Assembly (NCBI RefSeq): GCF_049331405.1
Contig: NZ_CP186274.1
Coordinates: forward strand, 9,672,001 to 9,736,000
Origin: PoT sp049331405
GTDB taxonomy: Bacteria > Planctomycetota > Planctomycetia > Isosphaerales > Isosphaeraceae
DNA: 64,000 nt
Direction: 5' to 3'
Shown here: one piece after another, positions 60,914-64,000 of the stretch
How the letters are laid out: each line of letters begins with the position of its first letter
Numbering within the stretch: the stretch's first letter is position 1
Notes under the pieces: model-generated
What the model saw: the letters and a program-made list of their open reading frames with translations, nothing else
Told to the model about the DNA's origin: nothing
Database searches by the model: none
Program-made: the position numbers and the translations under genes

Positions 60914-61741
60914 ATGATGAGAAGGATTCGGCTGGTCGTAATCGACCTCGATGGGACCTTGCTCGGCCCCGATCATCGGATTCCGCCGGTCAACGCCCGA
61001 GCGATCGCGGCGTGCCGGGCGGCCGGGGTCCAGGTGATGCTGGCGAGCGGGCGGATGATCACCTCGGTTCGCCCCTATTGCATGGAACTGGGCCTCGAGG
61101 GGCCGCAGATCACGCTCAACGGCGGGGCGATCGTCGACGTGCCCGACGGCGAGGTCGAGGCGCTCGCGAGGCTGCCCGAGGACGTCGTCCGCTCGATCGC
61201 CGAGGGCCTGAAGGCTCGCGGCATCCCGTTCGTCATCATGGGCCAGCGCACCATCTACGCGCTGCCGGGGACGGCCGAGTCGGCGATCCTCGAAGGCTAC
61301 GGCGAGCCCGAGGCGGTCGTGGTGACGGACCTGGGCCGCGAGCAGGTGCCCGACCCGGTCAAGCTCCTGGCCTTCGCAGCCGACCCGACCTGGGACGACG
61401 AGCTGACGGCCCTCTCCGAAGGGGTGGCCGAGACGGTCCGGACGGGCGGCGGATTCCTCGAATTCATGGTGCCTGGAATCAGCAAGGGGACCGCCCTCGA
61501 GGAAATCCTGAGGCGCCACGACATCCCCCGGGATTCGGTCCTCGCGATCGGCGACTATTACAACGACCTGAGCATGTTCGAGGTGGCCGGCATCAGCGTC
61601 GCGATGGGGGACGCCCCCTCGCCGATCCGGGAGGCGGCCGACTTCGTCACGGCCTCCTGCATCGAGGGGGGCCTGGCCCAGGCCCTGCACCGGCACGTCC
61701 TCGAGACCAACCACGACCTCCCCACCGAGGTGTTGCGATGA
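60914..61741 (+). CDS. HAD-superfamily Cof-type phosphatase
   Basis: 275 residues from ATG 60914. HAD motif I DLDGTLLGPDH (nucleophile and acid aspartates), motif II in MLASGRM, a cap typical of the Cof/type-IIB group (LNGGAIVDVPDGEVEALARL), motif III lysine in GISKGTALEEIL and motif IV GDYYNDLSMFEVAGISVAMGDAP. Such enzymes remove phosphate from small sugar or flavin phosphates. It overlaps the downstream MFS gene by ATGA, the same pairing as E. coli ybjI (a flavin-precursor phosphatase) with ybjJ. That analogy supports but does not prove a similar substrate. Controlled by the divergent DeoR regulator. Confidence 0.9.
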   Translation: MMRRIRLVVIDLDGTLLGPDHRIPPVNARAIAACRAAGVQVMLASGRMITSVRPYCMELGLEGPQITLNGGAIVDVPDGEVEALARLPEDVVRSIAEGLKARGIPFVIMGQRTIYALPGTAESAILEGYGEPEAVVVTDLGREQVPDPVKLLAFAADPTWDDELTALSEGVAETVRTGGGFLEFMVPGISKGTALEEILRRHDIPRDSVLAIGDYYNDLSMFEVAGISVAMGDAPSPIREAADFVTASCIEGGLAQALHRHVLETNHDLPTEVLR

Positions 61742-62973
61742 CCGGATCGGGCGGTTTCGAAGTCCGGCTGCAGCGTGCGGCCGTCGGCACCTTCTTCTTC
61801 GCCCTCGGGGGAGCGGTCGGTAGCTGGGTCTCTCGGATCCCCGAGGTGCAATCCGCCCTCAAGATCGGGGAGGGGACGCTGGGCGTCGCCCTCCTGATGT
61901 CGGCCGTCGGCGGCCTGATCGCCATGCCGCTGGCCGGGGCGCTCGCCCCTCGCGTCGGGACGCGGAACCTTGCGACGCTCGCCTCGCTGATGATGTGCGT
62001 CATGCTCCCGATGATCGCGGTCGCGCCCAAAGCCTGGGTCCTCATGATCATCCTGGGCGTCTATGGCGCGTCGACGGGCGTCATGGGCGTGACCATCAAT
62101 GCCCTCGCGGTGCATGTCGAAGGGCTCGTAGGCCGGCCGATCCTGTCGTCCTTCCACGCCCTCTTCAGCCTCGGCTGCCTCGTCGGTGCGGGCATCGCGT
62201 CGCGCCTGGTCGAACTCGGGATCAGCCCCCTGACGTCGCTGGGAGGCGCGGGGGTCGTGCTGGGCATGAGCATCCTCATCGCCCTCGTGAAGTTGCCGAC
62301 GGCCTCGGCCGGTTCCAAGACCAAGGGGTTGAAACGGCCGCCGCTCGGCCTCGTGATCCTGGGAGCGCTGGCGTTCCTCGCATTCGTCGGCGAGGGGTCG
62401 ATGGCCGACTGGAGCGCCCTCTACCTGCAGAAGTCGCTGGCCGCGACCCCCTCCGTCGCGGCGCTCGGCTTCGCGGCCTACTCGCTGGGCATGACCACCG
62501 TCCGATTCATGGGGGACCGCCTGACCCGGATCCTCGGCGACGAGGCGGTGATCCGCGGCGGTGCAGGCCTCGCGGCCGTCGGCCTGGCCTGTGCCCTGAT
62601 CCTCCGGCATCCGACGGCCGCCATCGTCGGGTTCTCGCTGGTCGGCGCGGGGCTCGCCAACGTCGTCCCCATCCTCTTCCGCGCGGCCTCGCGCGTGCAG
62701 GGCATCGCGCCGGTGGTCGGCATCGCGACGGCCTCGACGGTCGGCTACTTCGGCTTCCTGACCGGCCCCCCGGTCATCGGCATGGTGGCAGAGGGGTCGT
62801 CGCTCACGATCGCCCTGGGCATCGTGACCATCGCCATCGCCTGCGTGGCCGCCGCCGGCGGTGTCGTCCGTAACGAGAAGCCCCCTCGCGGGATCGATCC
62901 CGATTTCGATCCGTCCGTCATCGACCCCGCCCCTCGCGAGGCGAACGTCCCCGCCGCCAGCGAAGTGTCATAA
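61738..62973 (+). CDS. MFS transporter, YbjJ-like
   Basis: 411 residues with twelve predicted helices. The beginning FFALGGAVGSWVSRIPEVQ and the loop after helix 2 (PLAGALAPRVGTR) match the YbjJ group of the major facilitator superfamily, as does EGSMADWSALYLQK in helix 7. Function of the group is unproven. It shares ATGA with the upstream HAD gene (stop 61739-61741, start 61738-61740), so the two are translated together. The DeoR regulator divergent to them suggests a phosphorylated metabolite controls the export or import. The C-terminal tail (about 30 residues) is cytoplasmic and acidic. Confidence 0.92.
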   Translation: MTGSGGFEVRLQRAAVGTFFFALGGAVGSWVSRIPEVQSALKIGEGTLGVALLMSAVGGLIAMPLAGALAPRVGTRNLATLASLMMCVMLPMIAVAPKAWVLMIILGVYGASTGVMGVTINALAVHVEGLVGRPILSSFHALFSLGCLVGAGIASRLVELGISPLTSLGGAGVVLGMSILIALVKLPTASAGSKTKGLKRPPLGLVILGALAFLAFVGEGSMADWSALYLQKSLAATPSVAALGFAAYSLGMTTVRFMGDRLTRILGDEAVIRGGAGLAAVGLACALILRHPTAAIVGFSLVGAGLANVVPILFRAASRVQGIAPVVGIATASTVGYFGFLTGPPVIGMVAEGSSLTIALGIVTIAIACVAAAGGVVRNEKPPRGIDPDFDPSVIDPAPREANVPAASEVS

Positions 62974-63001
62974 GAGGCGGCTCGGAGAGGTTGAACAAAC
63001 G

Positions 63002-63045
63002 ACGGCCGGGTGATGATTCGATCATCGCCCGGCCGTTCGTCTTAT
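63002..63045. terminator. Bidirectional-type hairpin terminator
   Basis: A stem of about 15 base pairs (ACGGCCGGGTGATGA against TCATCGCCCGGCCGT, one G-T wobble) with a tiny loop, extended outward by ACG/TCGT-like pairing, then CTTATT. It lies 29 bases after the MFS stop and 55 bases before the 3' end of the convergent CAP gene, where a terminator is expected. Confidence 0.75.
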
Positions 63046-63099
63046 TGCAGTACAGCCAGAGTCCATCAGAGCATCGAGACTACAAGACCGATTGCGGGC

Positions 63100-63630
63100 T
63101 CACTGGGCGTTCATGGTCCAGTAAGGTCCGGGACCAAAGGCGATACCAAAGCGGCTGGCGGAAGGGTTGAGCATGTTCGCGCGGTGCCCCGGGGATTCCA
63201 TCCAGGCGGAGGCGACGCTGTTGGCGTCCGGGGTGTTCCAGGCGCAGTTCTGGAGGCAGTTCGGGTTCACGTGATGGCCCAGGCCGCGGTTGGCCTGCTC
63301 GGCGTTGTTCTGGGCCGCCCAGCCCGCGAGGTCGGGCTCATAGGAGAGGGGGGCGAGGCCGGCCGAGGCGCGGTATGAGTTCAGGATCGCCGCGAAGCCG
63401 TAGGGATCGGCGGGGGCCTCGGGGGGCCGCTTCGAGTCGGGGTCGACCCGCCAGAGGCCGGCGTGCGGGCCTTCCTTGATCTGGTAGCCGTAGCCCCAGA
63501 CCCCTTGCTTCTCGAGCCAAACCCACTGCTTTTCCGGTCCCTCGTTCTGGTCGGCAAAGGTCGAAGAAGCCAACAACGTCGTGGCGGCCAGGGCAAACAT
63601 CGCCGTGAGGATCCATGTCGTGCTGCGCAT
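63100..63630 (-). CDS. Exported CAP/SCP-domain protein
   Basis: 176 residues with signal peptide (WILTAMFALAATTLLASSTF, cleaved near FADQ) and a short linker (WVWLEKQGVWGYGYQI). The CAP (cysteine-rich secretory, SCP-like) domain spans about 75-176: ILNSYRASAGLAPLSYEPDL, AQNNAEQANRGLGHHVNPNC, WMESPGHRANMLNPSASRFG. The histidines and glutamates of the CAP cavity are recognisable. Bacterial CAP proteins have varied roles in the envelope. The start ATG is 63628-63630. Convergent with the MFS gene. Confidence 0.88.
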   Translation of the reverse strand: MRSTTWILTAMFALAATTLLASSTFADQNEGPEKQWVWLEKQGVWGYGYQIKEGPHAGLWRVDPDSKRPPEAPADPYGFAAILNSYRASAGLAPLSYEPDLAGWAAQNNAEQANRGLGHHVNPNCLQNCAWNTPDANSVASAWMESPGHRANMLNPSASRFGIAFGPGPYWTMNAQ

Positions 63631-64000
63631 GAGTATTTCCCCTTATCTCGCCCTCGCGGGGAGAGCGTTGGTCGAGTGGAAAAACCCGGCAACCTGGCAG
63701 GGCGCTCGCTCACGTCCTTGTCAAACTCGGCGCAGACGGCGATCGTCGCCCGGATAAACCTGGGCTCGCCGCACCCCTTCCGTGGACCTGGGGAGGCGCT
63801 GGGAGGACTCTCGGATTAATGCATCACGAAGATCGAGGGACCATGAGGCTCGGCCCCTCCTCAAACTCGCATCGGCTGGGTCGCCGACGGGCCACTCTTA
63901 ATGCAAAGAGCGGGCCAAAGTCACTGCACGGGTCAGAAAGGCCAAATTCACCCTATTACCCTTCGGATTACAACAATCTTGCCAATTACAACCCAACAAC
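63631..64000. other. Terminal non-coding stretch, 370 bases
   Basis: Upstream of the CAP gene, so it should contain its promoter. The last 100 bases are AT-richer (ACAACAATC, CAATTACAAC). No gene, repeat or RNA is recognised before the window ends. Confidence 0.4.

Overview
The window is GC-rich, densely coded DNA that reads as a chromosome segment of a planctomycete, most likely of the Isosphaeraceae. This is an inference from gene content, with no marker gene to confirm it. The signs are a serine/threonine kinase fused to WD40 repeats beside an ECF sigma factor, sigma factors fused to a membrane anchor and a long exported domain, an LEPR-xLL-like N-terminus on an exported protein, a sulfatase-like membrane enzyme, HEAT-repeat and BNR-type exported proteins, and many small lineage-restricted exported proteins. 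I see no rRNA, tRNA, CRISPR array, insertion sequence or phage module.

Layout. 1-3168 (minus): a Cys-rich exported protein, a BNR/sialidase-fold protein and a cytochrome c-thioredoxin fusion cut by the window edge. 3281-5427 (minus): hemA coupled to a CcsA/HemX-type membrane protein. 5744-11436: an exported coiled-coil protein, the WD40 kinase with a divergent ECF sigma factor, and a long non-coding stretch with a strong hairpin. 11694-17326: DinB-like enzyme, outer-membrane barrel-like protein and several unrecognised proteins. 17388-20238: cysteine desulfurase and a HEAT-repeat protein. 20266-22926 (minus): three overlapping genes, an ECF sigma factor and two exported or anchored LolA-like proteins. 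23199-24059: a DUF1223 gene broken by two in-frame TAA codons. 24070-26527: a sulfatase-like enzyme with threonine at the nucleophile position, and a small membrane peptide. 27395-38405: larE, zinc-ribbon protein, VOC protein, rhamnulokinase, a GGDEF protein, a GDP-sugar epimerase/reductase, an MBL hydrolase, a LarA-type nickel racemase and a left-handed beta-helix exported protein. 38422-44863: UPF0173 hydrolase, a small peptide plus two tandem paralogues of an unknown family, glgC and an alkaline phosphatase. 45117-54187: two sigma-exported-domain fusions flanking an ABC-2 permease, then asnB. 54683-59124: RedB-like thioredoxin-fold protein, a six-domain hybrid histidine kinase, and a response regulator with a degenerate GGDEF domain. 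59220-64000: an exported protein, a divergent DeoR / HAD phosphatase / YbjJ-type MFS locus, and a CAP-domain protein.

The genes fall into small functional islands. The best candidates for an under-described system are the RedB-hybrid kinase-degenerate GGDEF relay (54683-59124), the peptide plus twin unknown-family genes (39377-41502), and the pair of membrane-anchored sigma factors around an ABC permease (45117-52250), one of which carries an AT-rich, apparently foreign C-terminal domain. The LarA homologue keeps all four signature active-site residues at the exact spacing of lactate racemase and shares the window with LarE, so a nickel-pincer enzyme is well supported.
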